Source of the DNA: Ignavibacteria bacterium
Lineage (GTDB): Bacteria > Bacteroidota > Ignavibacteria > Tepidaquicellales > OLB5
Assembly (NCBI GenBank): GCA_019912545.1
Contig: JAIOIK010000128.1
Coordinates: forward strand, 1 to 64,000
Reading direction: 5' to 3'
Length of the DNA: 64,000 bases
Part shown: positions 42,064 to 51,091 of the stretch, piece after piece
Numbering within the stretch: position 1 is the first letter of the stretch
Layout of the letters: each line of letters starts with the position of its first letter
The notes under the pieces: generated by a model
The model's input: the letters and a program-made list of their open reading frames with translations, nothing else
What the model was told of the DNA's origin: nothing
Databases searched by the model: none
Program-made: the position numbers and the translations under genes

Positions 42064-44565
42064 CTATTTCAAGAAAACCATTTTTTTGAAATCGGAGTAT
42101 TTATTATCGACGGTAAGTTTGTAGAAGTATATCCCGCTTGCTATGTTTTCAGCTTTGAAATCGACCTCATATACGCCCGGTTTCTGTATTGCATCAACAA
42201 GTACAGCAACCTGTCTTCCGGTAATATCAAATACATACATCTTCACGCTATGGGAAGAATTAGAAGTGAAAGGAATTGAATATTTGATCTTTGTTTCCGG
42301 GTTGAATGGATTGGGATAGTTCTGTGATAAGCTGAAACGGTCTGCAATCGTTGAAATCTGTGTGATACCAAAAACATCGTAATAAGATATACGCGCATTT
42401 GTTTCGACCTCTGCAAGTCCGGCTAGGTTCCACCCGTTTACAACTCCCGTATATGATTTAACAATAACCTTTAGTTCATCTATTTGCGGGAGACCATTTA
42501 TATCAATACTTGTGCCATCCTGACTTATAGGGCCGGTTGAAGTCACATGCGCCATTTCGTTGCCTTCAAAGTAACAGAATATTTCGCAGTCATTAACCTG
42601 GATATTTGTATTCGATAAAGGATTAGGGCGGATATTATAGAGAACTACTCTTCTTATATCTGTTGGCACGATCCATTTTAGAACTACGAACTCATTTGCA
42701 GTCCCGTTTGCTATCCAGTTAACGTGCATAGAATCGTTTCTGGCTTTGCGGTCAACAACTTTCGTGCCGGGGTACTGCGTAGAATCATTAATGAACTTAA
42801 ATGAACTCTGTGTCACATTTGCCGATGTTGAAGTATTGAAGAATGCAGCCTCTGATATTGTTGGAGGGACAGGGATATCAGTATGCCCTGCGTGACAGCC
42901 AACACACTTTGTACCGGTGCCCACCTGCCCGAAGTTCATGCCTATTACATGAGCCACCTGGCCTTTTGATCCAACCAAAACTTTTCCTGAACTATCCACA
43001 ACCTGCTCAAACATAGAAACATTTGCAGGCGCGTGTTCAAAAGCAATTTGTCCAGTGTGCGTGATAAGCTGAGTTGATAGAAAAAGTGGTGTATCAAGCC
43101 CAAGAGAGTCCATTCTTTGGAAATTAAGGAAGAACTTGATCTTTGGAAATCTTGATATCGGAGGAGCATCTTCCATAACTTCATCAACATCTCCGTTAAC
43201 GAACATATTAACGCAATCAAATCTAAACCCTCCATCCTGAAACCAGGTATTAGGGTCAGCAGTTGGTGGAAGATCACTAGGGAAGGCCAAAATAGCATCA
43301 ATCAATATGGGAGGAACTGGTTTTGGCAGAAGTACCTCTGCATTAAGCTCAAGCTTTCCTGCAATATCAAAATATGGCTGAAGCCCTGATCCGTTTATAT
43401 CAACAGTATATAGTGCATAATCCTGATTCTCAACTTGTGTTACATATGAGATAAGGATTTTTCCATTCGGCAATTCAACGGGATCGGTAGCATACGGCGG
43501 CTGCATTGTACCTGTTGAAGGCGGATTTGTAATATAAAGCTGCATTGAATTTGGGTTAACACCGGCAATATAGTTTGGATATCCCATCCCTTTATTGAAC
43601 CACCTGATACCTGAACTGCCTGTAGTATATACCATTGGCGAATGCGGTACAAAAACACTGAGCATCCTGCCATCATTCAGTATATAGGGTTTATAATTAT
43701 TTTGACCTGGCCGGTTATCTCCCGTGCCTGCGTACATAACAAGTCCTTCGCCGTCGGGAGTGATCTTTGCAGCAGACCAAACATTTGCAGCATCGTTTTT
43801 AACAGCTAGAGCAGAATCCCTTGTGAGTCCGCTGGAAGTAATAAGCGAAGGGTGATCAATATTCAGCCACCACCTGCTGTAAACTACCTTCCCGCTAACG
43901 GGGTCAATAGTGGGTTCATCTGCCCCATTCCGTTCTGTGGTAATACGATGCAGATTACTTCCTGTCGTATCAATTACAAACAGATTAGTCGCATTTTTTC
44001 CGCCATACTGGGATAGCGAAGGATAGCGGGTACTTGAAAAACATATTCGTCCATCGGGCAAATAGCAAGGATCAATATCATCATACTTAACAAATTTATA
44101 TGCGATCGTGCCAAACTGAGCCAGACTTATATTCCTGTTTGAATAAGTAACCTTCTTGAAACCGGTGCCGTCTGCTCTTATCTCGTAAAGTCTCCATGAG
44201 CTATCCCTGTGTTCTATTCCGGCAAATACTATCTTTGAGGCATTCCAATAGACATTCGGATCAGAAACATCAATCAGTGTTATTCCCGAAAAATTCATAG
44301 TACTGTCAACTAGCGTTCTAATTGTCGCATTAGCTTCCCTTACCAGAAGCCTGCCTCCAACAACTGCAGTCCTCGAAAACGGCCCCATTCCGGGAAGAAG
44401 ACCTGCCGGCGGATAATAAATGCTTCCGCCCTGAGTCATATTCCGGGATACAAAAACAATTGGATAAGTTTGTGATAAGAGCGCAGAATTTTGAAATATA
44501 AATAAAAAGCCCAATATCATTATTGATGCTGATACCGGGCGTAATGTTCTAAAGATCAAATTCAT
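42064..44565 (-). CDS. T9SS-sorted HzsA-like protein with c-type haem motif
   Basis: An 833-residue secreted protein: signal-peptide-like N-terminus (IMILGFLFIFQNSALLSQ), TolB/PD40-like propeller strands (YEIRADGTGFKKVTY, CYLPDGRICFSSTRYP, LPNGKILISYV), a haem c site CVGCH (residues 554-558), a discoidin-like domain (about 585-735) and a T9SS sorting domain (FSLSQNYPNPFNPETKI ... KKMVFLK). The propeller plus single CxxCH order resembles HzsA-related proteins, homologues of the hydrazine synthase alpha subunit that occur widely outside anammox bacteria. No other hydrazine synthase subunit is present, so hydrazine synthesis is not implied. A secreted or cell-surface cytochrome is inferred. Confidence 0.8.
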   Translation of the reverse strand: MNLIFRTLRPVSASIMILGFLFIFQNSALLSQTYPIVFVSRNMTQGGSIYYPPAGLLPGMGPFSRTAVVGGRLLVREANATIRTLVDSTMNFSGITLIDVSDPNVYWNASKIVFAGIEHRDSSWRLYEIRADGTGFKKVTYSNRNISLAQFGTIAYKFVKYDDIDPCYLPDGRICFSSTRYPSLSQYGGKNATNLFVIDTTGSNLHRITTERNGADEPTIDPVSGKVVYSRWWLNIDHPSLITSSGLTRDSALAVKNDAANVWSAAKITPDGEGLVMYAGTGDNRPGQNNYKPYILNDGRMLSVFVPHSPMVYTTGSSGIRWFNKGMGYPNYIAGVNPNSMQLYITNPPSTGTMQPPYATDPVELPNGKILISYVTQVENQDYALYTVDINGSGLQPYFDIAGKLELNAEVLLPKPVPPILIDAILAFPSDLPPTADPNTWFQDGGFRFDCVNMFVNGDVDEVMEDAPPISRFPKIKFFLNFQRMDSLGLDTPLFLSTQLITHTGQIAFEHAPANVSMFEQVVDSSGKVLVGSKGQVAHVIGMNFGQVGTGTKCVGCHAGHTDIPVPPTISEAAFFNTSTSANVTQSSFKFINDSTQYPGTKVVDRKARNDSMHVNWIANGTANEFVVLKWIVPTDIRRVVLYNIRPNPLSNTNIQVNDCEIFCYFEGNEMAHVTSTGPISQDGTSIDINGLPQIDELKVIVKSYTGVVNGWNLAGLAEVETNARISYYDVFGITQISTIADRFSLSQNYPNPFNPETKIKYSIPFTSNSSHSVKMYVFDITGRQVAVLVDAIQKPGVYEVDFKAENIASGIYFYKLTVDNKYSDFKKMVFLK

Positions 44566-44579
44566 TTGCTAAAATGGAG

Positions 44580-45083
44580 TTATTTATATGTAATAACCAC
44601 CGATGAATTATTCTTGTCCTTATCCCACGCAAGCATTATGCTAACATCACGTTTATCTTTTGTCCACATACTCAAACCACCATCTTCACTCATCATTTCA
44701 CCATCGCTCTTTTTGAAACCGGCTTTATCAACACCTTCGGAAAATGCCGCAAGAATAACTTTTGGCTTATCAGTAGATTCAAAAGTAACTACAGTACCTT
44801 CTGATGTATTCAAAGAACCGAGGCATTTAGAATTAGCAGGTTGTGGTATATCTGCCGGGTAATCTGCCGGCAAGCCTTCTTTGATCCCAAGTTCATTTGG
44901 TTTACCCTCGGTATTTGTGCTTGTTTTATTATCACCGGCAACCTGGTTTTTGTTCTTATCAACCTGCGAGATCGAGTCTTTTTTCTTATCGCCTTCGGTC
45001 TTTTGTTCCTGCTTGGTGCAGCCTGTAAGTACGATCAAAACTGCGGCAAATACTGCTGTAAATAAATTTATTTTTGTTTTCAT
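44580..45083 (-). CDS. Lipoprotein, unknown
   Basis: A 167-residue protein with signal peptide and lipobox LTGC (Cys22), a polar Lys/Asn-rich linker, then a small domain (about residues 70-165; LPADYPADIPQPANSKCLGS, KVILAAFSEGVDKAGFKKSD, VSIMLAWDKDKNNSSVVITY). The pattern PxDxPxPxxA...V is seen in small envelope lipoproteins of unknown function. It lies 15 bases upstream of the HzsA-like gene and 26 bases after the preceding lipoprotein gene, so the three probably form one unit. Confidence 0.7.
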   Translation of the reverse strand: MKTKINLFTAVFAAVLIVLTGCTKQEQKTEGDKKKDSISQVDKNKNQVAGDNKTSTNTEGKPNELGIKEGLPADYPADIPQPANSKCLGSLNTSEGTVVTFESTDKPKVILAAFSEGVDKAGFKKSDGEMMSEDGGLSMWTKDKRDVSIMLAWDKDKNNSSVVITYK

Positions 45084-45108
45084 CCTTTAGAATTATGATT
45101 TATTATGG

Positions 45109-45702
45109 TTAGTTATTACATATTACTGCTTCAAATTTTCCTGCAATCCAGCTTTTGGAGTTATCATTGAAAAACATAGCAATTTTTCCTTTTGCAGTTT
45201 TATCGGAGATGCTTTCTAGTTCAAGTGAGCAATTCCAGTCAACTGCGGATTTATTACCGGCAGATTTGTAGAATGCCTGGTATGTATCAGGGCTGTCAGT
45301 AAACTTAACTTTGCCCCAGTTTCCCTGCTTTATCTCGCCGCCTTTTTTGAGTAATGTAAACCCCTCAAAATTTTCTATGAATCCGCAATTTTGAGCAGGC
45401 TTCACTAAAGAGAAATTTATTACATTATCATTAGAGCCGCGCCACTTTTCGAAATTAACATAAGCTATCTGAACTTCTTTTCCGTTAATCATCCCTCTAA
45501 TGGCATAATCAGGGATAGAAATTCCTGAGAGATCTTCACTCCAGCCAAACTCCTTTTTTTGAGTTTGATCCTGCTTCACTTCATCAGATCTCTTACCACA
45601 TGAAACAAATGCAAATACAAATACAATAAATACCGGAAATACTACTTTTCTTTTCAATATAAATTTAACTGGATTAATAATAGTGTTAATTATTACTTGC
45701 AA
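45109..45702 (-). CDS. Lipoprotein, unknown
   Basis: A 197-residue protein with a hydrophobic N-terminus (VVFPVFIVFVFAFVSC; lipobox-like FVSC) and a soluble beta-rich domain (SGISIPDYAIRGMINGKEVQ, WRGSNDNVINFSLVKPAQ, WNCSLELESISDKTAKGKIA, quoted in part). The reading frame opens 10 bases inside sodA; a later start at the Lys-rich stretch is possible. No family recognised. Context: between sodA and another lipoprotein. Confidence 0.65.
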   Translation of the reverse strand: MQVIINTIINPVKFILKRKVVFPVFIVFVFAFVSCGKRSDEVKQDQTQKKEFGWSEDLSGISIPDYAIRGMINGKEVQIAYVNFEKWRGSNDNVINFSLVKPAQNCGFIENFEGFTLLKKGGEIKQGNWGKVKFTDSPDTYQAFYKSAGNKSAVDWNCSLELESISDKTAKGKIAMFFNDNSKSWIAGKFEAVICNN

Positions 45703-46460
45703 TACTTATTAAACCTGTCGTTTATTCTGCCCCAGTTCAATCCATTCAGGAAGTTATCGATATACTTTGCTCTTGCCGGCCCGTCTTTGTGATAGTAGGC
45801 ATGTTCAAAAACATCACAGGCAACAAGCGGAACGCCGCCCCAGATCGCGCCGTACTGATGCTCATCAACGAGAACATTGATCAATCTGCCGGAATAAAGC
45901 CTATCAAAAACAAGCAATCCCCATCCGCTTAACTTTGCAGCAACTGAACATGCTTTGAATTCAGCTTTCCAGTTATCAAATGAGCCAAAATTATCTTCAA
46001 TGGATTTTTTAGCATCCGGTCCTTTTGAAATATCACCATCTCCGCCCATGTTATCCCAATAAACATCGTGCAGGTACGCGCCCGAGTGATTCCATGTGAA
46101 GCGCCTTTTAAGCTCTCCGATATCGCTCCAGTTGCCGTTTGCTTTGGTCAGGTCAGCTGATTCGAGTTCTTTTTCAATATTGTTCAGGAAAGTAACATAT
46201 CCTTTGTGGTGGGTGTTATAATGCCAGTCAGTTGTTTCGGCATCAACTACATCCCTCAGAAGCGATTTTGCTTCCTCATCCGAGTATGGACGCGGATTAA
46301 ATTTCCATTCGTAAGCCATTTTATTAAAACCTCCTTTAGGTTTCAGGGATTTATCCCCGTGTATATTTATATTCAGAATATTCAATTGAAGCGGTACACC
46401 AAGCCAAAGCGCACCAAGCGCAGAAGTTTTCAGGAATGTTCTCCTGCTTCTTCCGGGCAT
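45693..46460 (-). CDS. sodA: Fe/Mn superoxide dismutase with Tat-like leader
   Basis: The catalytic domain (from about residue 48) has the Fe/Mn-SOD motifs WHYNTHHKGYV, WNHSGAYLHDVYW and CDVFEHAYYH, giving the three His and one Asp ligands; it dismutates superoxide. The 255-residue frame starts with a twin-arginine leader (GRSRRTFLKTSALGALWLG), suggesting export. However the ATG of MAYEWKF (46319) has a perfect AAAGGAGG site 10 bases upstream, so a cytosolic form of about 208 residues may be made too or instead. The long ATG starts 1 base after the iscA stop codon. It sits at the end of an Fe-S gene group. Confidence 0.9.
   Translation of the reverse strand: MPGRSRRTFLKTSALGALWLGVPLQLNILNINIHGDKSLKPKGGFNKMAYEWKFNPRPYSDEEAKSLLRDVVDAETTDWHYNTHHKGYVTFLNNIEKELESADLTKANGNWSDIGELKRRFTWNHSGAYLHDVYWDNMGGDGDISKGPDAKKSIEDNFGSFDNWKAEFKACSVAAKLSGWGLLVFDRLYSGRLINVLVDEHQYGAIWGGVPLVACDVFEHAYYHKDGPARAKYIDNFLNGLNWGRINDRFNKYCK
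46330..46337 (-). promoter_or_regulatory. Strong internal Shine-Dalgarno site in sodA
   Basis: Minus-strand AAAGGAGG lies 10 bases before the internal ATG at 46319 of the superoxide dismutase. It is the best ribosome site seen in this window and decides for an internal start of the catalytic domain. Confidence 0.7.
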
Positions 46461-46461
46461 G

Positions 46462-46830
46462 TTACACTCCGAATGAGCTTCCGCAGCCGCAGGTTTTCTT
46501 GGCTGAGGGATTGTTAAAAGTAAATCCTTTGCCGGTCAAGCCATCAGTATAATCAACAGTTGTGCCGTTTAAGTACAAAATACTCTTCCAGTCAACTGCC
46601 ACTTTGACCTCATCAAATTCGAGGATCTTATCAGTATCTTTTACCTCAGCATCAAAACCAAGGGTATAAGAAAGTCCTGAACAGCCCCCGCCTTTCACGC
46701 CAATTCTAAGCACATAATCATCAGGAATAGTATTTTCTGATTTGATCTTTTTTACTTCATTTACAGCTTTAGAAGTTAATGCAATGCCCTCTTTTACTTC
46801 ATGCATAACTGCTGTTTTTAAATCTTCCAT
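46462..46830 (-). CDS. iscA: HesB/IscA-type Fe-S carrier protein
   Basis: A 122-residue A-type carrier with the three conserved Cys: GGGCSGLSY and the C-terminal CGCGSSFGV. It accepts Fe-S clusters or iron from IscS-linked assembly and passes them to target enzymes. Neighbours: iscS and iscR upstream on the same strand, with a barrel protein between, and sodA downstream 1 base away. No iscU/nifU gene is seen here. ErpA is an alternative name for the same family. Confidence 0.9.
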   Translation of the reverse strand: MEDLKTAVMHEVKEGIALTSKAVNEVKKIKSENTIPDDYVLRIGVKGGGCSGLSYTLGFDAEVKDTDKILEFDEVKVAVDWKSILYLNGTTVDYTDGLTGKGFTFNNPSAKKTCGCGSSFGV

Positions 46831-46862
46831 AAAATATTATATTTTAGAATTACAAAATTACT

Positions 46863-47636
46863 TTATTTAAAGAAAACATTCATACCCATAAAAAGAGACC
46901 AGTAAACAACCCGCCTGTTAGATTTCAATCCATTTGTAGTGCTTGCTTCATCCCTGAAAACTATGACGTGATCGTCAACCGGAGTTACTTCTGCTGTTTG
47001 TTTACTCCACAGGTTATCATAAGTATAACTGTAACCCAGAAATAGTGCAATTGTTTTTTTTAACCTGTAATTCAGCTTAATACCTGCAGAGTAACCATAC
47101 CTTGGAATAACTTTGAAGAAACTGAGACCTGCCTTATGAAAAGTTTCTCCGCCTAGCAAATTAAGCCTCAGCAATCCGAATATTCCGGGGTAAAACTTTT
47201 TCTCATGCCCCAATGGATTAATCTCAGAGCCGATCCCTGCTGAAAATGTTTGTACACGCACCCCAATATCATAGCCCTCACCGCCAGGATAAATCCCATA
47301 CAAAATATTATATCCCAGGTTCAACAGCACCTTAACATATCCCTTTCTGAACAGGCTATACTTCAGATATGTTTGAACAGTATAACCGGTGTTTGTCCCC
47401 AGATTTGGTGAAGTAAGAATACTTTCTCCGGCAACAAAGATCCTGTCATAAGTACTGTTAATTGTTACATTGTCTCCATAAGCTTCTAACATCGGCCTTG
47501 AGTATCCGACATGGAAGCTTAACTCAAACCTGCTTAATGCCGTAGAATCCTTTTTAGCCTGTGCAGAAATTAATACCGGAAACAACAGGATCAATATGAA
47601 AAAGAACTTAAACTTCGGCATATTCTCCTTTTTCAC
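46863..47636 (-). CDS. Outer-membrane beta-barrel-like protein, unknown
   Basis: About 252-257 residues with a signal peptide (FFFILILLFPVLISAQ) and alternating strands rich in aromatic and Gly residues (FELSFHVGYSRPML, VKVLLNLGYNILYG, YGYSAGIKLNYRLKK, IALFLGYSYTYDNLW, VVYWSLFMGMNVFFK), ending in Phe-Lys. This is typical of small outer-membrane barrels. The start overlaps the 3' end of iscS by 14-29 bases, depending on whether ATG 47636 or ATG 47621 is used. No link to Fe-S assembly is evident apart from position. Confidence 0.65.
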   Translation of the reverse strand: MKKENMPKFKFFFILILLFPVLISAQAKKDSTALSRFELSFHVGYSRPMLEAYGDNVTINSTYDRIFVAGESILTSPNLGTNTGYTVQTYLKYSLFRKGYVKVLLNLGYNILYGIYPGGEGYDIGVRVQTFSAGIGSEINPLGHEKKFYPGIFGLLRLNLLGGETFHKAGLSFFKVIPRYGYSAGIKLNYRLKKTIALFLGYSYTYDNLWSKQTAEVTPVDDHVIVFRDEASTTNGLKSNRRVVYWSLFMGMNVFFK

Positions 47637-48798
47637 TTTTCAGGGAAATCTGCCTCAGGAAATTTACTTTTTCAATAACCTTATTAATAGTGTAAATTAT
47701 CTCTTCTTCATTATTAAATCTCCCGATTCCGAATCTTATTGCCGAGTGTTTCAAATCTTCATCAATATTAATAGCTTTTAACACATGTGAAGTTTCACCT
47801 GTTTCGCTAGAACATGCACTGCCGGTTGAAACTGCAACTTCTTTCATTGCGAGTATAAGTGAATCTGAATTTATGCCTTCAAAGCTTAAATTCAGATTAT
47901 TTGCAATGCGCCTCTTGGGGTGTCCGTTTAATTTAACCCCATTTAACCCTGTAATAATTCCATTATAAAGCATGTTTTTCAATGAATTTATACGATTTGT
48001 TTCTGCGATCAATTCAGACTTTGCAATTTCGCACGCTTTTCCGAAACCCGCAATACCCGGAACGTTCAGTGTGCCTGCACGAAGTCCCCGTTCCTGCAAA
48101 CCTCCATCGATCTGAGGCGCAATCCTGATCTTGGGAATTCTGGATTTCATGTACAATGCTCCAACTCCCTTTGGCCCGTATATCTTGTGAGATGAAAAGC
48201 TGAGTAGGTCAATCCTATCACTCAGAACATCAACAGGTATCTTTCCAACAGCCTGAGTTGCATCTGTATGGAATAAAATATGTTTACTTTTGCAGATCTT
48301 TCCAATTTCGCTTAAAGGCTGAATTGTTCCGATCTCATTATTTGCATACATTACCGAAACAAGAATTGTCCGCTCTGTAACACTGTTCTTAATATCATTA
48401 GGATTCACAATTCCAAAATTATCGACATCAAGATATGTTACATCAAATCCTTTCTTCTCAAGACTTTTGCAAGAATCAAGCACTGCTTCATGTTCTATTG
48501 TAGTTGTGATTATATGGTTCCCTCTTGAGGAATACATTTCGGCAGCGCCTTTAATGGCAAGGTTAACGGATTCCGTTGCACCGCTTGTGAAAATAATATT
48601 GCGGCTTTCTGCATTTATCAGCCGGGCAACTAGCTTCCTCGAGTTTTCTACAGCTGCATCAGCCTTCCAGCCGAACTCATGCGATTTGCTGGACGGATTA
48701 CCGAAAACTTCTGTAAAAAAAGGGAGCATAAATTCAACCACCTTCGGATCGACAGGAGTCGTAGAATGATTATCCAGGTATATCGGAAATTTTATCAT
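47608..48798 (-). CDS. iscS: Cysteine desulfurase IscS/NifS
   Basis: A 396-residue PLP enzyme: YLDNHSTTPVDPKV, TSGATESVNLAIKG, HTDATQAVGKIPVDV, SFSSHKIYGPKGVGALY (PLP Lys in SSHK) and the catalytic Cys loop STGSACSSETGETSHVL. It supplies sulfur from cysteine for Fe-S clusters and tRNA thiolation. It starts 3 bases after the iscR-like gene stop codon, consistent with an Isc-type operon under self-control. Length is usual. Confidence 0.94.
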   Translation of the reverse strand: MIKFPIYLDNHSTTPVDPKVVEFMLPFFTEVFGNPSSKSHEFGWKADAAVENSRKLVARLINAESRNIIFTSGATESVNLAIKGAAEMYSSRGNHIITTTIEHEAVLDSCKSLEKKGFDVTYLDVDNFGIVNPNDIKNSVTERTILVSVMYANNEIGTIQPLSEIGKICKSKHILFHTDATQAVGKIPVDVLSDRIDLLSFSSHKIYGPKGVGALYMKSRIPKIRIAPQIDGGLQERGLRAGTLNVPGIAGFGKACEIAKSELIAETNRINSLKNMLYNGIITGLNGVKLNGHPKRRIANNLNLSFEGINSDSLILAMKEVAVSTGSACSSETGETSHVLKAINIDEDLKHSAIRFGIGRFNNEEEIIYTINKVIEKVNFLRQISLKSEKGEYAEV

Positions 48799-48801
48799 AG
48801 A

Positions 48802-49206
48802 TCAGACGATCTCCGAAAGCTTGGTTGTATTAAAATAACTGTTGATCTGCCGCTGTATTTTCTTTAACGGACTGCTTAATATACATGTATCATAAATAGA
48901 ACAGCTCTCAGGATCGGTGTGATTGCCGCAATCAAGGATATAGCTCTCGCCTTCAATTGCATTGAATATTGTGGCAAGGCTAAGTTTCTCCGGTTTTTGT
49001 GATAAGGTATAACCACCGCGGGTACCCTGCATTGAAGTTAATATATTTTCCTTCTTAAGCTTTTGTAATATCTTACTAAGCAGGTCATATGGAATCTTAT
49101 ATGTTTCGGATATCTCTTTGGCAGAGCAAGGCGTTTTTTCGCCCGTCATAGCCATATGCTTAACAGCAATCAATCCGTACTCAACTTTCTTGGATAATTT
49201 GAACAT
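48802..49206 (-). CDS. iscR: Rrf2-family regulator, IscR-like
   Basis: A 134-residue winged-helix regulator (KLSKKVEYGLIAVKHMA, CSAKEISETYKIPYDLLSKI, GTRGGYTLSQKPEKLSL). Three Cys in the C-terminal third (Cys93, Cys102, Cys108) match the 2Fe-2S ligands of IscR, so it probably senses Fe-S status and represses the iscS group immediately downstream. The IscR-specific fourth ligand cannot be confirmed by eye. It follows rsmB after 54 bases; that gap includes CCGGTTCACCGG, an imperfect palindrome that could be an operator. Confidence 0.86.
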   Translation of the reverse strand: MFKLSKKVEYGLIAVKHMAMTGEKTPCSAKEISETYKIPYDLLSKILQKLKKENILTSMQGTRGGYTLSQKPEKLSLATIFNAIEGESYILDCGNHTDPESCSIYDTCILSSPLKKIQRQINSYFNTTKLSEIV

Positions 49207-49260
49207 TTTTTATTAGTGCCGGTTCACCGGTTTTGAGTTCAATGCTTAGTTCATGGAAAT

Positions 49261-50895
49261 TTACTGCGCTCTTCTTATAAGCCTTGCAGCAAAAGAGCCA
49301 TCAATGTTGTGCTTATGCTGAAATGTTTCTATGCAGCCATCTGCGTTAACCAGGTCTTTATTCACATATTGCGCAGCGCTATCAATATAAAAATCCGGGT
49401 TCTTTTCAATGAAGTCTTTAACAATATCCATATTTTCTTCGGGTTCGGTAGAGCATGTGCTGTAAACAATTACTCCGCCCGGCTTTAAATAATTCGCTGC
49501 GCTATTAAGCAGCTTCTTTTGAAGTATAGCCAAAGCCAGGATATCTTCCATTTCGCGTTTCCATCTTATCTCAGGTTTTTTAGAGAGCACTCCAAGCCCG
49601 GAACACGGCGCATCAAGCAGGATCTTATCAAATTTTATATCCTTTAACATCGGATTCTGGAAGTCCGTAGCATCATCCTGAATAAACTCAATATTCGTAA
49701 TGCCAAGCCTCTCTGCATTTTTCCGCATCATGTTTATCTTCGCGTCGTATTTATCAACAGAGTATATCTTTCCTTTGTTGCCTATCAACTGCGCAATGTG
49801 GGTTGATTTCCCGCCTGGTGCGGCGCACATATCCAAAATTACATCATTTTCTTTTGGATTCAAAAGGACTGCCGGCAAGCCTGCGCTTTCATCCTGTACA
49901 GTGTACTTTCCGCTCACAAAATCTTCATCAAGGTATATCTTTGACATTAGCCTGAGTGTAACGAAGTAATCTATGTAACGGCATGTTCTGAAAACGATAT
50001 TTCGCTCTTCGAATCTCTTAAAAACTTCATTTCTTCCGGTCTTAAGAGTATTTATCCTAAGCGTAAGTATGGGGCGTTTATTATTTGCTTCTGCCAAAAT
50101 TGCAGCATCATCAAAACCAAATCGCTCTATCCATCTTTTGATCATCCAGTTCGGATGGGACTGCATTATAGCAAGATATTTTACTTCATCAATTTCACGG
50201 GTTGGGTAAACAAGATCATTTTTTGTTCGTATGATCGTTCTAAGCAATCCATTAACAACATCTGCATGCTTCTGAGTGCTGATCTTTTTTACGAATTCAA
50301 CAGCTTCATTCACCGCAGCAAAATCAGGTATCTTATTCAGGAAAAGTATCTGGTATAATGCAACGCGCAATGTATTCTTAATTTCGGGAGTACATTTTTC
50401 CCAGTTGCCGCGGTAAAATCCGTTTAAGAACCAGTCAAGCCTGCGCATCCATCTTATTACACCGTGACAGATCTCGTTAAGTAATGATTTATCATAATCA
50501 TTCAGAATTTCAGTGCGTATTTCGTAATCAATAAGTTTATCAAGGTATGAGTCGGTTCGCTCTACCCGGGTTAATATCTTAACAGAAATGCTTCTTGCAT
50601 CACTGTAGATAGTATCGCCGCGCGGTTTATCCCTTTTATTTGGGTAGCGCTTATCCTTGCTGTAGGTTTTTCCGGCAGGAGGACCATCGCTTTTTGGCTT
50701 TTCAATAGGAACAGCCGGTTCGTTATTTTTTACTTCAGGTGCTTGTGGAGAGTCAGCCGTCAATATTTCGGTTTCGGCTGCTGTTTTATTCTCATTCAAA
50801 ACAGGTGCTTGGAAAACAGGTGCTTGGATAGTTTCCTTTAGCTCTTCCTTCACATTTTCGCCTGAATTATCAAGATTCTCAGTCATATTATTCAT
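49261..50895 (-). CDS. rsmB: 16S rRNA (cytosine-5)-methyltransferase RsmB-like
   Basis: A 544-residue protein. After a disordered, charged N-terminal tail of about 95 residues (with a direct repeat APVFQAPV), a NusB-like RNA-binding domain (about 100-235) and a SAM methyltransferase domain follow. Motifs: DMCAAPGGKSTHIAQL (SAM site), DAPCSGLGVLSKKPE (motif IV Cys) and YSTCSTEPEEN (motif VI catalytic Cys). It methylates C967 of 16S rRNA in the E. coli model. The long tail is unusual; a start closer to residue 85-95 is possible, but the frame is open with an ATG. Confidence 0.9.
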   Translation of the reverse strand: MNNMTENLDNSGENVKEELKETIQAPVFQAPVLNENKTAAETEILTADSPQAPEVKNNEPAVPIEKPKSDGPPAGKTYSKDKRYPNKRDKPRGDTIYSDARSISVKILTRVERTDSYLDKLIDYEIRTEILNDYDKSLLNEICHGVIRWMRRLDWFLNGFYRGNWEKCTPEIKNTLRVALYQILFLNKIPDFAAVNEAVEFVKKISTQKHADVVNGLLRTIIRTKNDLVYPTREIDEVKYLAIMQSHPNWMIKRWIERFGFDDAAILAEANNKRPILTLRINTLKTGRNEVFKRFEERNIVFRTCRYIDYFVTLRLMSKIYLDEDFVSGKYTVQDESAGLPAVLLNPKENDVILDMCAAPGGKSTHIAQLIGNKGKIYSVDKYDAKINMMRKNAERLGITNIEFIQDDATDFQNPMLKDIKFDKILLDAPCSGLGVLSKKPEIRWKREMEDILALAILQKKLLNSAANYLKPGGVIVYSTCSTEPEENMDIVKDFIEKNPDFYIDSAAQYVNKDLVNADGCIETFQHKHNIDGSFAARLIRRAQ

Positions 50896-50983
50896 ATAAA
50901 TTCAGATAATCGAGTAATATACCGTTATATTATAGTAGTTTCAATGAAGGCAGTATGCTCTCCAAAATGTTTACTTAGACACC

Positions 50984-50998
50984 TGCCTGCTGCAGGCA
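50984..50998. repeat. Short palindrome TGCCTGCTGCAGGCA
   Basis: TGCCTGC faces GCAGGCA. The same core occurs in the gap at 58022-58080 (GCCTGCAGCAGGC). Dispersed repeat, no function assigned. Confidence 0.5.
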
Positions 50999-51091
50999 AG
51001 CGAATTTCACTAATTTGCACGAATCAAAAGACCTCAATATCTATGTTTAATATGGTTTTTATGTTGTTTATTTTTGAGCGAGCAAAAGATA

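Noticed and set aside
42064-44565. Hydrazine synthase and anammox metabolism
   Set aside because: Only one HzsA-like protein is present, with one haem site and no HzsB/HzsC or hydrazine dehydrogenase; the resemblance is to the wider HzsA-related family.
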